Source: Aestuariivita sp.
Lineage (GTDB): Bacteria > Pseudomonadota > Alphaproteobacteria > Rhodobacterales > Rhodobacteraceae
Reading direction: 5' to 3'
Length of the DNA stretch: 57,939 bases
NCBI GenBank assembly: GCA_026709985.1
Contig: JAPORY010000017.1
Coordinates: 1-57,939, forward strand
The position numbers were made by a program, and so were the translations under genes. The notes below the pieces were generated by a model that was not told the DNA's origin, did not search any database, and saw only the letters and a list, made by a program, of their open reading frames with translations. Every line of letters starts with the position of its first letter. Position 1 is the first letter of the stretch. Below are positions 30,189 through 39,802 of this stretch, one piece after another.

Positions 30189-30315
30189 AGACGGATTTAC
30201 GGCGTTACAATTATTTGCTTATCGGTGGGAATTTGGTGACAAAAAGGTTGCATCGTGAGCAAAGTTTTGTATCTACGGGCTTACTCGGTTAGCCCCGCTC
30301 TAGTTGGTGTCTTCT

Positions 30316-30335
30316 AAAACCCTATTTTGGAAAAA
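30316..30335. repeat. Left 20-bp inverted repeat of ParA-remnant element
   Basis: The 20 bases aaaaccctattttggaaaaa are found again as an exact reverse complement at 31457-31476. A perfect 20-bp inverted repeat 1.16 kb apart is far beyond chance and brackets decayed genes of foreign character, so I read it as a terminal inverted repeat. No clear target duplication was seen outside it. Confidence 0.75.
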
Positions 30336-30389
30336 TCGGCATATCCCACGACAATAAAACATACTGATACGAAAATCAGATATTAATAT

Positions 30390-30853
30390 TGAAAACGGTA
30401 TCCGTGATAAATTACAAAGGAGGTGTTGGAAAAACAACCTTAACGGCAAATCTTGCAGCCTAACTGGCTTGGTAGGGTCACAAAGTTCTTATGATTGACA
30501 TGGATGCACAAGCGAGTCTGACATTTTCCTTTGCTGCTCCTGACGATTGGCAAAATAATTTTGTAGATACAAAGACACAAAGACAATCCAGAAATTGATA
30601 CCGGAACAAAAAAGAATATGAAAAGAAACCGATCTCCGCGTAAAGGCCGTTCATTGAACAAGTGCGAAGATCGTCTGATGTCAAAGTGATAGACGCTTAC
30701 ATAAAACGCAACGATGCAATTTTTGCGGATGCTCCCCAAGTCTGTTTGCCCGCAGGCCTCAACGGATATAGCTCCGGGAGTTATGCAAGTGTCGTTGATG
30801 GTCTTGGTCTTGAAAAAGTGACTGACTTGTTTGTAACTGGGGTGGGACTATGA
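30390..30853 (+). pseudogene. ParA/Soj-family ATPase remnant
   Basis: A decayed ParA-type partition ATPase. It begins like the family (KTVSVINYK), but the Walker A loop is split by a one-base deletion at about 30420; the frame then reads GVGKTTLTANLAA. Stops follow at 30461 (TAA) and 30470 (TAG), after which GHKVLMIDMDAQASLTF preserves the Walker A-prime/DxDxQ segment. The centre, including Walker B, is missing. A C-terminal piece in the same frame (VKVIDAYIKRNDAIFADAPQ to VDGLGLEKVTDLFV) resembles the end of ParA proteins and finishes at TGA 30851-30853. Confidence 0.75.
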
Positions 30854-31384
30854 CTCTCAAGCAAAAGGCTGGAAAAAAGTAGACAATGAGCCCAAACGGC
30901 TTTCCGTATCGTCAAGAACGGTAGGCGATTTAATTGACTAATCTACGCCAGATGAATTAGATGCGCTTTCGGACGGTCGACTTGAACTTCGAATTCAAAA
31001 GGCTAGTCTCAAGAAGAAGAGGTCAAAAAGAAGACAATCCGATGGTGAATTTGAGAACAACAATTGTGAAATTGCGAAAAAGTTAGTCACTTATGGTACT
31101 AGAGAAGACGGTAAAGAATTCTTACAAAGTTCGTTTTCAACCAAGATCGTTCGGACACAGCTTAACGTCGCTGCAATAAGATAGTTGAGGCAGTGATTGG
31201 AGTTCGACTAAATTCTGAGGCTGTGCGAGGCAGGAAGATAAGGTAGTTTCCGCAAAAAAAACCACGCCTATCTGATAGGTTAAAGACAATATTAATTTTT
31301 CACAGGAAGAATCGGGTATCTGACGCAATTACCGCAAGATTCGACAAGCTTTCGACCGAATTTGCGAATCTTCACCGAAGGTAA
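30850..31384 (+). pseudogene. Decayed second gene of the ParA cassette, unknown family
   Basis: Its ATG overlaps the ParA stop (ATGA, 30850-30853), as in a coupled operon. The frame (MTLKQKAGKK) shifts at an A-run near 30876. It then continues as KVDNEPKRLSVSSRTVGDLID, hits a stop, and reopens with STPDELDALSDGRLELRIQKASLKK to about 31175. A likely C-terminal end, ITARFDKLSTEFANLHRR, appears at 31325-31384. The product would be charged and lysine-rich. I do not recognise the family; a ParB-like or other partner is possible but unproven. Confidence 0.5.
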
Positions 31385-31456
31385 GCACCAATTTTAACAT
31401 ATCTCCGATATTGCAAGCCACAGAAAGAACGAGTTTATAATCGTGAGATGTGCGGT

Positions 31457-31476
31457 TTTTTCCAAAATAGGGTTTT
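31457..31476. repeat. Right 20-bp inverted repeat of ParA-remnant element
   Basis: Exact reverse complement of 30316-30335. It is followed by a T-run. It lies about 130 bases before rpmF. Confidence 0.75.
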
Positions 31477-31608
31477 TTTGCCAGATGCTAGTTAGGAACG
31501 AGTGTCATCAATCGTTTCTGAGGGAATTTTGCAGCGATACTGTTGAGCAATTGCTTGCTGCACCCGTCACGGAATTTTTTGCTAATTGATTATGAGATAG
31601 GGTAAGGT

Positions 31609-31815
31609 ATGGCCGTCCAACAAAATAAAGTTTCTAAATCTCGCCGAAACAAACGCCGTTCGCATCATGCATTGCTGGCTGCGAACTTTCAGGAATGTCC
31701 GAAATGCGGTGAGATGAAGCGGACTCATCATGTTTGTTCAGTTTGTGGTTTTTATGATGGTCGAGAGGTGGTGGTGATGCAGGATGATTTCGATCTCGAC
31801 GAGGACCTGGTCTAA
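31609..31815 (+). CDS. rpmF: 50S ribosomal protein L32
   Basis: A 68-residue basic protein with the bacterial L32 pattern: [20 protein letters not shown] at the N-terminus and a four-cysteine zinc ribbon (CPKCGE ... CSVCGF), ending in GFYDGREVV plus a short acidic tail. It heads the rpmF-plsX-fabH-ihfA run that couples ribosome and lipid synthesis genes. It normally follows yceD directly; the insertion upstream means it may now need its own promoter. Confidence 0.96.
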   Translation: MAVQQNKVSKSRRNKRRSHHALLAANFQECPKCGEMKRTHHVCSVCGFYDGREVVVMQDDFDLDEDLV

Positions 31816-31841
31816 CGGTTAGACCCATTGTTCAATGTAAG

Positions 31842-32990
31842 ATGGGTACGGGTGACTATAACGGGGCGGACACTGACCGGATCGTAATTTCCGTTGACGC
31901 AATGGGCGGTGACGCTGGCCCGGCTGCGGTGGTGTCGGGTATTGCCCAGTCGGCTGCTAAGAACCCCGACTTGGCGTTTCTACTTCATGGCCCGATTGAG
32001 CAACTAAAACAACTCGTAGAACGCCGGCGGGCGTTAACCGGGAGGGTCGAGTTTTGTGATGCGCAAGAAGTTGTATCAATGCAGGACAAACCTGCACAGA
32101 TTCTAAGGCGTGGTAAACACACCTCAATGTGGTCAACGATTGAAGCTGTCAGGGACGGCAAGGCGACCGTTGCGGTGTCTTGTGGCAATACCGGGGCCTT
32201 GATGGCTCTGAGTATGATTCGTCTCAACCGGCTTGAGGGTGTGAGTCGGCCAGCGTTAGCAATCTTGTGGCCTTCGCGCAACCCACACGGGTTCAACGTG
32301 ATGCTTGACGCCGGGGCTGATATTCGTGCCGACTCAAGGGACTTGCTGCAATTTGCGATGATGGGAGCCTCATACGCTCGCAATGGCTTGGGGCTCGCGC
32401 ACCCCCGAGTCGGTTTGTTAAACGTTGGGACAGAGCAGCATAAGGGGAATGCGGAACTGAAGGCTGCCTACGCGCTGATTGACAGTTTTTCGTCGAAAGT
32501 AAATTTTGACTTTGTTGGATTCGTCGAAGGCGGTGATATTCCTGGTGATAAGTGTGATGTGATTGTAACTGATGGATTTACTGGAAATGTTGCTATCAAG
32601 ACTGGGGAGGGAACGGCGCAGCTAATTGGCGATCTGTTGCGTGAGGCGTTTCGCTTCACACCGCTCTCGCGTCTCGCATCGCTGCTCTCGCTTACCTCCT
32701 TTCGGCGCTTGCAAAAGCGAATTGATCCTCGGCGCGTGAATGGCGGCGTTTTTTTGGGCCTGACGGGTACAGTTGTGAAGTCACATGGTTCTGCTGATGC
32801 CACTGGGGTGTCGGCTGCGGTTAAACTCGCCTTTCAGCTTTCGAAATCAGGCTTCTCCGAGAAACTTGCGGCGCGAGTTTCTACGGTGGCGGCGCTTGCT
32901 CAAGACAGTAGCGCGTTTCCGCTGCATCAAAATCTCCCAAATGGCGAGAGAGGAGCGGACATACCGAAGGCGCAGGGAGTTCAAAGCTGA
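31842..32990 (+). CDS. plsX: Phosphate acyltransferase PlsX
   Basis: PlsX makes acyl-phosphate from acyl-ACP for glycerolipid synthesis. The 382-residue product contains ISVDAMGGDAGP near the N-terminus, CGNTGALMA, the NVGTEQHKGN block and the CDVIVTDGFTGNVAIKTGEG block. Its TGA overlaps the fabH ATG by one base (TGATG, 32988-32992), so the two are translationally coupled. Length is normal. Confidence 0.96.
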   Translation: MGTGDYNGADTDRIVISVDAMGGDAGPAAVVSGIAQSAAKNPDLAFLLHGPIEQLKQLVERRRALTGRVEFCDAQEVVSMQDKPAQILRRGKHTSMWSTIEAVRDGKATVAVSCGNTGALMALSMIRLNRLEGVSRPALAILWPSRNPHGFNVMLDAGADIRADSRDLLQFAMMGASYARNGLGLAHPRVGLLNVGTEQHKGNAELKAAYALIDSFSSKVNFDFVGFVEGGDIPGDKCDVIVTDGFTGNVAIKTGEGTAQLIGDLLREAFRFTPLSRLASLLSLTSFRRLQKRIDPRRVNGGVFLGLTGTVVKSHGSADATGVSAAVKLAFQLSKSGFSEKLAARVSTVAALAQDSSAFPLHQNLPNGERGADIPKAQGVQS

Positions 32991-33955
32991 TGGCGCGTCG
33001 GGCTGTTGCCGTTGGTGTCGGGCGCTATCTTCCGGCGCGTATCGTGTCGAATGCCGAATTAGAGAAGTCACTCGACACAAGTGACGAATGGATTCGGACA
33101 CGATCTGGAATTGAGCGTCGTCACATTGCCGAGGGTAAGGAGACGACATCGTGGATGGGGGCGGAAGCTGCGAAACAGGCTCTTGCGTATGCTAAGTTGG
33201 ATGTTGGTGATATTGATGCCATCATTTTAGCCACGTCGACTGCGGATTTGACTTTTCCGTCTGCTGCCACCCTCATTCAAGCGGAGCTGGGAATGACGCA
33301 CGGTTTTGCTTTTGATGTCCAGGCTGTCTGCGCTGGTTTTGTTTATGCAATGACGACTGCCAATTTGATGATTCTCTCTTCACAAGCCGAGCGAGTATTG
33401 GTAATTGGTTCAGAGACGTTTTCGAAGATTATGGACTGGACCGACCGATCAACTTGCGTACTTTTTGGAGACGGTGCTGGGGCGGTGGTGCTTGAGAGTC
33501 AAGAAGAGGCGGCAACCTCAAGTGGGATCATTGCAACTGATCTTCGATCAGATGGGCGGTATAGCGAACTGTTGTATGTTGATGGTGGTGTATCCACGCA
33601 AATGACAGGTTACTTGCGGATGAATGGCGGCCAAGTTTTTCGGCACGCAATTGAGAAATTGGCTGATACAGCCGAGACTGCATTACAAAAAGCGGGTCTG
33701 ACGGCTGATGATGTTGATTGGCTTGTTCCGCATCAGGCGAACATTCGAATTATTCACGGGACTGCTCGCAAATTGAATGTTCCAACGGAGCGCATTCTAG
33801 TAACGGTTCAAGATCACGGGAACACGTCCGCTGCATCAATCCCACTGGCGCTCTCAGTTGGCGTTGAGAGCGGGTGCATTAAGTCGGGAGATATCCTTCT
33901 GACAGAGGCAATCGGGGGTGGACTAGCGTGGGGTTCGGTGATTTTGCGTTGGTAG
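32990..33955 (+). CDS. fabH: 3-oxoacyl-[ACP] synthase III
   Basis: FabH condenses acetyl-CoA with malonyl-ACP to start fatty-acid synthesis. The 321-residue product carries the triad Cys114 (QAVCAGF), His248 (VPHQANIRI) and Asn278 (DHGNTSAAS), plus the TSDEWIRTRSGI and GDGAGAVVL blocks. It is coupled to plsX upstream; ihfA follows after 79 bases. Confidence 0.97.
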   Translation: MARRAVAVGVGRYLPARIVSNAELEKSLDTSDEWIRTRSGIERRHIAEGKETTSWMGAEAAKQALAYAKLDVGDIDAIILATSTADLTFPSAATLIQAELGMTHGFAFDVQAVCAGFVYAMTTANLMILSSQAERVLVIGSETFSKIMDWTDRSTCVLFGDGAGAVVLESQEEAATSSGIIATDLRSDGRYSELLYVDGGVSTQMTGYLRMNGGQVFRHAIEKLADTAETALQKAGLTADDVDWLVPHQANIRIIHGTARKLNVPTERILVTVQDHGNTSAASIPLALSVGVESGCIKSGDILLTEAIGGGLAWGSVILRW

Positions 33956-34034
33956 TAGCTGAGTTATATCGCGGCAAACCGCGTTGACATCGTTATCGTA
34001 AATCGGCATTTTTGACGAGAGGGTTTGGAGTGAA

Positions 34035-34349
34035 ATGAAAAAAAACAAATCTGTGGGCCGGGCGGAAATTAGCCTAAAGGTGCATCATACGATCGGTATT
34101 CCGCTCTCGGAGAGCACAGAACTGGTTGAAGATATCCTATGGCATATTTCCGATGCTTTGGTGTGCGGTGAAACCGTAAAGCTGTCTTCTTTTGGAACAT
34201 TTGGCACCCATCAGAAGGCGGCCCGGATCGGACGAAATCCGAAGACGGGAGTAGAGGCCGAGATTTCTCCACGGCGGATTGTCACTTTTCGTCCCTCGAA
34301 CAAAATGAAACTGCGGGTAAATAATGGTAAGCGGGAGCGAACTGACTAG
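34035..34349 (+). CDS. ihfA: Integration host factor alpha subunit
   Basis: A 104-residue HU/IHF-family DNA-bending protein. The beta-arm region reads [24 protein letters not shown], with the intercalating Pro in RNPKTG, followed by [16 protein letters not shown]. Its place after fabH and before a MerR-type gene is the conserved position of ihfA in alphaproteobacteria and supports IHF-alpha over HU. Confidence 0.93.
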   Translation: MKKNKSVGRAEISLKVHHTIGIPLSESTELVEDILWHISDALVCGETVKLSSFGTFGTHQKAARIGRNPKTGVEAEISPRRIVTFRPSNKMKLRVNNGKRERTD

Positions 34350-35007
34350 TTCACGCTCAAAGACCAAATCGGCCGATGCGCTTCGAACAATTGGAGAAGT
34401 TGCAGATTGGCTTGATTTGCCGACGCATGTCTTGCGCTTTTGGGAAAGCAAGTTTTCGCAGGTAAAGCCAGTTCGGCTGACGGGAAGTCGGCGGTATTAC
34501 CGTCCTAAAGACATGTTGATTCTCGGCGGCATCAAGAAACTTTTGCACGAAGACGGCATGACGATTAAGGGCGTTCAGAATCAGATCAGGACCAAGGGCA
34601 TTGAGTTCGTCATCGGATCGTCGCAATCTTTAGGCTTTGAGGCTGTCACAGCGGTGGCGGAACAGCAGATCGAACTTCCCTTTGATACTGGGACGGCAAT
34701 GAGTTCTAAGAGCCAACGCATCGAACGGGGCTCGCTCTTCGCCGATGCACATAATGCCTTGGAACCAGCTGCGATCGCCACTGGTGCATTTGAACTGCAA
34801 GGAGGGGAAGAGAAGCCGTTAGCAAGGACGCTTGAAACGGAATTATCTAATGATCCTTCGAGTGACATTGAGTCTGTTTTTGGTAAGATTGAACTACAGA
34901 AAGTTTTTAAATTAGAAGTTCTTTCCCTCGCGCAAAAAAGCGATATTTTGCCGTTAGTCGAAGAACTAATTTTATTTCGTGACGCTCTTAAGCATCGGAA
35001 ATCATGA
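34324..35007 (+). CDS. MerR-family transcriptional regulator
   Basis: A 227-residue regulator whose winged-helix MerR domain is at the N-terminus ([25 protein letters not shown] ... [25 protein letters not shown]). The C-terminal part is long, acidic and low in recognisable motifs. ATG 34324 lies inside ihfA (26-base overlap), so it is cotranscribed. This MerR protein after ihfA is conserved in alphaproteobacteria, but its target is not known to me. Confidence 0.88.
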   Translation: MVSGSELTSSRSKTKSADALRTIGEVADWLDLPTHVLRFWESKFSQVKPVRLTGSRRYYRPKDMLILGGIKKLLHEDGMTIKGVQNQIRTKGIEFVIGSSQSLGFEAVTAVAEQQIELPFDTGTAMSSKSQRIERGSLFADAHNALEPAAIATGAFELQGGEEKPLARTLETELSNDPSSDIESVFGKIELQKVFKLEVLSLAQKSDILPLVEELILFRDALKHRKS

Positions 35008-35332
35008 TAGCTTTAGGGCTGCCTTAGAGAGCGGGTTGCGATAAGGCCTACGGTAGTAAAAGTAGCAAACCTGACCGAGAAATTACCAATATTGAATACC
35101 CACGAACGACAGACTGATTAAATTCCAGAAGGTGCAAATTCAAAGAGTATGACGTTCAACATGTTCCTTAAGTTCGACCGTAGGCGCACGTAAAGCGGAC
35201 AAGTCAAATGCCGACAATCTTATATATGTTGTTATGACAGTATTTCTCAGTCAAATCGAATAAACTTGATGATATTGGCAATCAGCGTTAGGGCTTTGGG
35301 AGATTTTTAGTCTTGCTTGCTGAGAACTTTGT
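35008..35332. other. Spacer before tRNA-Pro
   Basis: About 325 bases with no gene recognised. It should hold the tRNA promoter; no confident boxes. Confidence 0.4.
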
Positions 35333-35409
35333 CGGGCTATGGCGCAGTCTGGTAGCGCGTCCGTCTGGGGGACGGAAGGTCGTAGGTTCAAGTCCTGCTA
35401 GCCCGACCA
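35333..35409 (+). tRNA. tRNA-Pro (GGG)
   Basis: A 77-base cloverleaf with acceptor stem CGGGCTA (35333-35339) paired with TAGCCCG (35399-35405), discriminator A and encoded CCA (35407-35409). The anticodon arm CGTCTGGGGGACG gives anticodon GGG, and GGTTCAAGTCC forms the T arm. It follows ihfA-merR, the typical alphaproteobacterial position. Confidence 0.97.
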
Positions 35410-35456
35410 TTTCATACCGTGCGATTCCTTTGTTGGGCGGCTGTGGTTGGAATTGA

Positions 35457-36545
35457 ATGCGAATGATGACGGGACTCTGCGCCAACCAACACATTGAGGC
35501 CATGATTGCCAATGGGCACATTCTGGCCGAGCCGCAGATTGATCCGTCTCAGATCCAGCCAGCAAGCCTTGATCTGCGTCTAGGAACGATTGCCTATCGA
35601 ATGCGAACGTCAGCTTTGACAGGCGCAAACGCAACGGTAAAAGAAGCACTTTCCGATTTCATCATGCACACCGTTGACCTATCGGCGGGGGCAGTATTGG
35701 AAAGAGGCTGCGTGTATTTGATCCCTTTGGTTGAGAGATTGGCTCTGCCCGCAACCGTCACAGGGGTAGCAAATGCCAAGAGTTCAAGCGGTCGATTAGA
35801 CTTACTAACGCGAACCATTGTTGATTATGGCACCGAGTTTGATCGGATCCCAGCGGGATATAGTGGCGCCGTCTACGTCGAGGTATGTCCGAGATCATTC
35901 TCGATTTTGGTTCGTCCAGGATTGCAGCTAAATCAGCTGCGTTTTCGCAACGGGCAGTCGCAGCTAAGTGATGCTGAACTCAGGAAGCTACATGCGAGTG
36001 AGACCCTCGTTAGCGGTGAAGCCATTATTGAAGATGGGTTAGGCTTCGCAGTAGACCTATCGGCGACGGAATCAAAACTAATCGGATACCGGGCAAAGCC
36101 TCATACGGGCGTTATTGATCTTGATCAGTTGGATTACTACGAACCAGCGGAGTATTGGGAAGCCCTCTACTGCACCGATGATTACCTTATTCTTGATCCA
36201 GAGGCTTTCTATATACTCGTAAGCAAAGAGGCCGTGCACATTCCGCCGGATTTTGCCGCTGAAATGGCCCCCTACCTTGCTATGGTCGGCGAGTTTAGAG
36301 TCCATTACGCAGGTTTTTTTGACCCAGGTTTCGGCCATGATCTAGCTGGCGGCAGAGGCTCCAGGGCCGTTCTGGAAGTGCGCTGTCGAGAAGTTCCTTT
36401 TGTTTTGAATCATGGTCAGATTGTTGGACGGCTGCTGTACGAGCGGTTGGCGGAGCGGCCCACACTTCTCTATGGTCGAGACTTGGGCTCAAATTATCAA
36501 GGGCAGGGGCTAAAGCTCTCAAAGCAGTTCAAGAGACCGCTGTAA
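35457..36545 (+). CDS. dcd: dCTP deaminase, long alphaproteobacterial form
   Basis: A 362-residue protein of the long 2'-deoxycytidine 5'-triphosphate deaminase family, roughly twice the length of E. coli Dcd (193). The N-terminal half has IQPASLDLRLGTIAYRM and the catalytic-core block AKSSSGRLDLLTRTIVDYGTEFDRIPAGYSGAVYVEV. The C-terminal half repeats the fold with MAPYLAMVGEFRVHYAGFFDPGFG. It deaminates dCTP to dUTP for thymidylate supply. Start is ATG 35457; ATG 35463 or 35466 is also possible. Confidence 0.9.
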   Translation: MRMMTGLCANQHIEAMIANGHILAEPQIDPSQIQPASLDLRLGTIAYRMRTSALTGANATVKEALSDFIMHTVDLSAGAVLERGCVYLIPLVERLALPATVTGVANAKSSSGRLDLLTRTIVDYGTEFDRIPAGYSGAVYVEVCPRSFSILVRPGLQLNQLRFRNGQSQLSDAELRKLHASETLVSGEAIIEDGLGFAVDLSATESKLIGYRAKPHTGVIDLDQLDYYEPAEYWEALYCTDDYLILDPEAFYILVSKEAVHIPPDFAAEMAPYLAMVGEFRVHYAGFFDPGFGHDLAGGRGSRAVLEVRCREVPFVLNHGQIVGRLLYERLAERPTLLYGRDLGSNYQGQGLKLSKQFKRPL

Positions 36546-36697
36546 TGCGAGGGGATAATGAGACATTTTTTGGAAGTTTGCTCTCTGAGTGGGCATATAC
36601 CGAAGGTTTTGGGGTTTTTCTGCGATGAAGTGATGAAGTACAGACCCCATCATTTTCGATGGGTTCGGGGACACCAACAAACGATGAGAAACGTTAA

Positions 36698-37648
36698 ATG
36701 AATAAGGCTTTTGCCTCGCGAGGCGACACCAACGAGAAAGAAACCAGTTTTTCTCAAATCGGAAAGGGACTTTGGGCATTCACGGCTCAAGGCGACCCAA
36801 ATTCGGGGGTCATTATCGGTGACGAGTCGGTAATGATCATTGAGGCGCAAGCGACGCCGAGGATTGCCAAAAAAGTGATTGAGCATGTTCGCCGCGTCAC
36901 TGATAAGCCGATTTCTCACCTTGTATTGACCCATTATCATGCCGTGCGTGTGCTGGGAGCTGCAGCATACGAAGCACCGCAAATCATTATGTCTGACACG
37001 GCGCGAGCCATGGTTGTTGAACGCGGGAAAGAGGATTGGGAAAGTGAGTTTCAGCGTTTCCCGCGCCTTTTTGTCGGTCACGAGGATATTCCGGGCCTCA
37101 CTTGGCCAACGACAACCTTTCGGAACGCCATGACAATATATTTAGGCCGGCGTAGGGTCGATATTCAGCATCTGGGTCGTGCGCACACTGCGGGTGATGC
37201 GGTGGTTTATGTGCCCGATGAAAATGTCATTTTTTCTGGAGATATCGTTGAGTATCACTCGGCGTGCTACTGCGGTGATGGGCACTTTGTCGACTGGACC
37301 GGAACGCTACGCGAAATCGCAAAATTCGGTGCTGACGCCATCATGCCCGGCCGCGGTGACGCGCTTTTAGGTCAAGAAATGGTTTCAAAAGCGATAGATA
37401 GTACGCATGACTTTATTGCGAGTACTTACCAACCAGTTGCTCAGGTCGCCAACCGAGGCGGGGATCTGAAAGAGGCATTTGCAGCTTGCCGAGACGCGTG
37501 CGATAGCAAATTTTCCGACTACGCGATATATGAACACTGTCTGCCATTTAATGTCTCTCGTGCTTTTGATGAGGCCCGAGGAATCAATACGCCAAGAATT
37601 TGGACGGCGCAACGCGATCTCGAAATGTGGGAGGCGCTGCAAGGATAA
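36698..37648 (+). CDS. Metallo-beta-lactamase-fold protein with altered metal motif
   Basis: A 316-residue MBL-fold protein. The first metal motif reads THYHAVRVLG: His79 and His81 are present, but the Asp-His of the canonical HxHxDH is replaced by Val-Arg. Later ligands His163 (GRAHTAGDAVVY) and Asp182 (FSGDIVEYH) remain, so one metal site may be retained. Relatives of this subtype often neighbour flavin monooxygenase and DUF2783 genes, as here (the monooxygenase starts 520 bases downstream). It may be a hydrolase in aromatic or heterocyclic breakdown; substrate unknown. The start ATG 36698 is the first in frame. Confidence 0.82.
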   Translation: MNKAFASRGDTNEKETSFSQIGKGLWAFTAQGDPNSGVIIGDESVMIIEAQATPRIAKKVIEHVRRVTDKPISHLVLTHYHAVRVLGAAAYEAPQIIMSDTARAMVVERGKEDWESEFQRFPRLFVGHEDIPGLTWPTTTFRNAMTIYLGRRRVDIQHLGRAHTAGDAVVYVPDENVIFSGDIVEYHSACYCGDGHFVDWTGTLREIAKFGADAIMPGRGDALLGQEMVSKAIDSTHDFIASTYQPVAQVANRGGDLKEAFAACRDACDSKFSDYAIYEHCLPFNVSRAFDEARGINTPRIWTAQRDLEMWEALQG

Positions 37649-38168
37649 TTCTTCCCGCACTCTAGCCTCACAGAATAGCGCACGGCTAGAATCGGACTAG
37701 CGAATGACATGTGATGCTGTTATGACAGTAAATTCTTAGACTGAGTCTCGGATTAGAGTATCAAATATCTCGGGATGGTGTTCTCGTATCATATCGCTGT
37801 GATAAACTGGTTGCAGCCTTTGCAAGCGAGCGCCGACCCTCTGACCCGCCTTGTTTTTGGTCACTCGCAATTGGAAAAGTAGCCTGACAACTTCGAGTCG
37901 ATGATCGGAACGAAACTCTAGCATCAGAGATCCTTACATCGCAATCAAGATAAATTGACTTAATCGCCGAGAAAATGGAGAAAAATTGCATTTTTGTCCG
38001 AGCAACCCGTTCTCTTTCGAATAAAATTTAGCGTAACGCCAAATTAAGGGTGGGCGTTCGGAATGACGAACGACAACACCGATGTCCTAGTTGAAAAGAG
38101 CCTTAAAATTTTGAGAATCAGCGTCATTTTGAGACAACTAAAATATGTCGATGTAAGGATGTCTGAGC
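37649..38168. other. Spacer between MBL gene and flavin monooxygenase
   Basis: About 520 bases with no gene recognised. It probably holds the promoter of the monooxygenase unit. AAGGA (38155-38159) before ATG 38169 is a usable ribosome-binding site. Confidence 0.4.
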
Positions 38169-39779
38169 ATGGCTTATACCTATCGACCGTATCCGCATAG
38201 TCCCATCGGGAAACTCCAAACTAAAAAACAGCATCACCCAGTCGTGATTGTCGGCGCGGGGCCAGTTGGATTGGCGCTTGCGATTGATTTAGCCTCGCGA
38301 AATATTGTTTCTCTCGTTCTTGACGAGAATAACGTTGTATCTGTCGGGTCGCGCGCCATATGTTGGGCAAAGCGCACCCTCGAGATATTTGATCGGTTGG
38401 GGGTCGGCGAGCGGATGCTGGCCAAGGGTATTACTTGGAAGATTGGACGCCAGTTTCACGGCGATCAGGAGCTTTTTTCATTCGATTTACTGCCTGAAAC
38501 AGGCCATAAATATCCTGCCTTTATCAATCTGCAGCAATACTATGTTGAACAGTACTTGATAGAGCGCACTCGCGATTTTCCAGAATTGATTGAGATCAGG
38601 TTTAAGCACGAAGTCATTAATCATATTGATCACGGCGATCATGTCGGCGTATCGGTCAGTACGCCAGAGGGCAGGTATTCGTTGAATGCTGACTGGTATA
38701 TCGCTTGCGACGGTGCCGGTTCGACCAGCCGAGAGCGAATGGGGTTGGGATTTACTGGAAAACCGTTTGAAGAGAAGTTTCTGATCGCTGACATTGAAAT
38801 GGAAACGAGTCCGTTCGGTTCGGAAGCGATTGCCGAACGTTGGTTTTGGTTTGATCCGACGTTCCACGCTGGTAAGTCAGCCCTGTTTCACATGCAGCCA
38901 GACAACATTTACCGCATTGATCTGCAGCTTGATGCGACAGTTACCGCGCAAGCGGAAAAAGTCCAGGATTTCGCGCTATCGCGCATTCGCGCTATTGTCG
39001 GAGAGGCGCAATTTCGACTCGACTGGTCAAGCATTTATAGGTTTCGGTGTGCCCGATTAGATAACTTTGTGCACGGACGAGTTGTTTTTGCTGGGGACAG
39101 TGCGCACATCGTTTCCCCGTTTGGGGCTCGAGGGGGAAACGGGGGTATTCAAGATGCTGACAATCTCGGTTGGAAGCTCGCCGCCGTGATCAACGGGCAG
39201 GCATCGAGTCGTCTAATTGAGACCTATCATGACGAGCGATCTGCCGCAGCCGACGAAAACATTCAAGCTTCGTCGCGTACAACCAACTTTATGACCCCGA
39301 AGTCAGCAATCGAATCGCTATTTCGAAGTGAGACACTAAAGTTAGCGGTCGATCAACCATTCGCAAGGACACTTTTGAATTCAGGGCGCTTATCAGTTCC
39401 ATTTGTCATGCGTAATTCGTCATTACAAACTCTGCGTGACGCTGGAAAAATGTTGGGGTCTGCGGCGGTCGACCTGCCGCTTGCCGGTGACGGGACGGCC
39501 GATAAGGGTTGGTTGATTGAGCAGTTGCAAGGGTTATTTGTGCTAGTCGGATTTGGCGCGGTTGAACTGCCTCAAGTCGCTGGCGTTCGCCGTATTGGCA
39601 TAAATCAGAACGGCGGCGATGTTAGCTTTTGCGCTGAAGATCAAGTTGTGCGGCAGCGGTACGGAATCAATATTGCGTATTTGTTTCGTCCTGATGGTCA
39701 CATCTGCGCCGCATTCGAGTCACCAACAGTTGCCGCGGTCACCGCAGCTAGGGATTATGCGCTCACGAAACACCGCTAA
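38169..39779 (+). CDS. FAD-dependent aromatic monooxygenase (PHBH/MhpA-like)
   Basis: A 536-residue group A flavin monooxygenase. The ADP-binding fold is VIVGAGPVGLALAIDLA (26-42), the DG fingerprint is ACDGAGSTSR, and the FAD ribityl motif is VVFAGDSAHIVSPFGARGGNGGIQDADNLGWKLA. These enzymes hydroxylate aromatic or heteroaromatic rings with NAD(P)H and O2. The C-terminal thioredoxin-like part is present, as in MhpA and phenol hydroxylases. It is followed after 23 bases by a DUF2783 gene, a frequent companion. The substrate is not deducible. Confidence 0.9.
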   Translation: MAYTYRPYPHSPIGKLQTKKQHHPVVIVGAGPVGLALAIDLASRNIVSLVLDENNVVSVGSRAICWAKRTLEIFDRLGVGERMLAKGITWKIGRQFHGDQELFSFDLLPETGHKYPAFINLQQYYVEQYLIERTRDFPELIEIRFKHEVINHIDHGDHVGVSVSTPEGRYSLNADWYIACDGAGSTSRERMGLGFTGKPFEEKFLIADIEMETSPFGSEAIAERWFWFDPTFHAGKSALFHMQPDNIYRIDLQLDATVTAQAEKVQDFALSRIRAIVGEAQFRLDWSSIYRFRCARLDNFVHGRVVFAGDSAHIVSPFGARGGNGGIQDADNLGWKLAAVINGQASSRLIETYHDERSAAADENIQASSRTTNFMTPKSAIESLFRSETLKLAVDQPFARTLLNSGRLSVPFVMRNSSLQTLRDAGKMLGSAAVDLPLAGDGTADKGWLIEQLQGLFVLVGFGAVELPQVAGVRRIGINQNGGDVSFCAEDQVVRQRYGINIAYLFRPDGHICAAFESPTVAAVTAARDYALTKHR

Positions 39780-39802
39780 CTTTAACCATAAGGGAACTGC
39801 TG

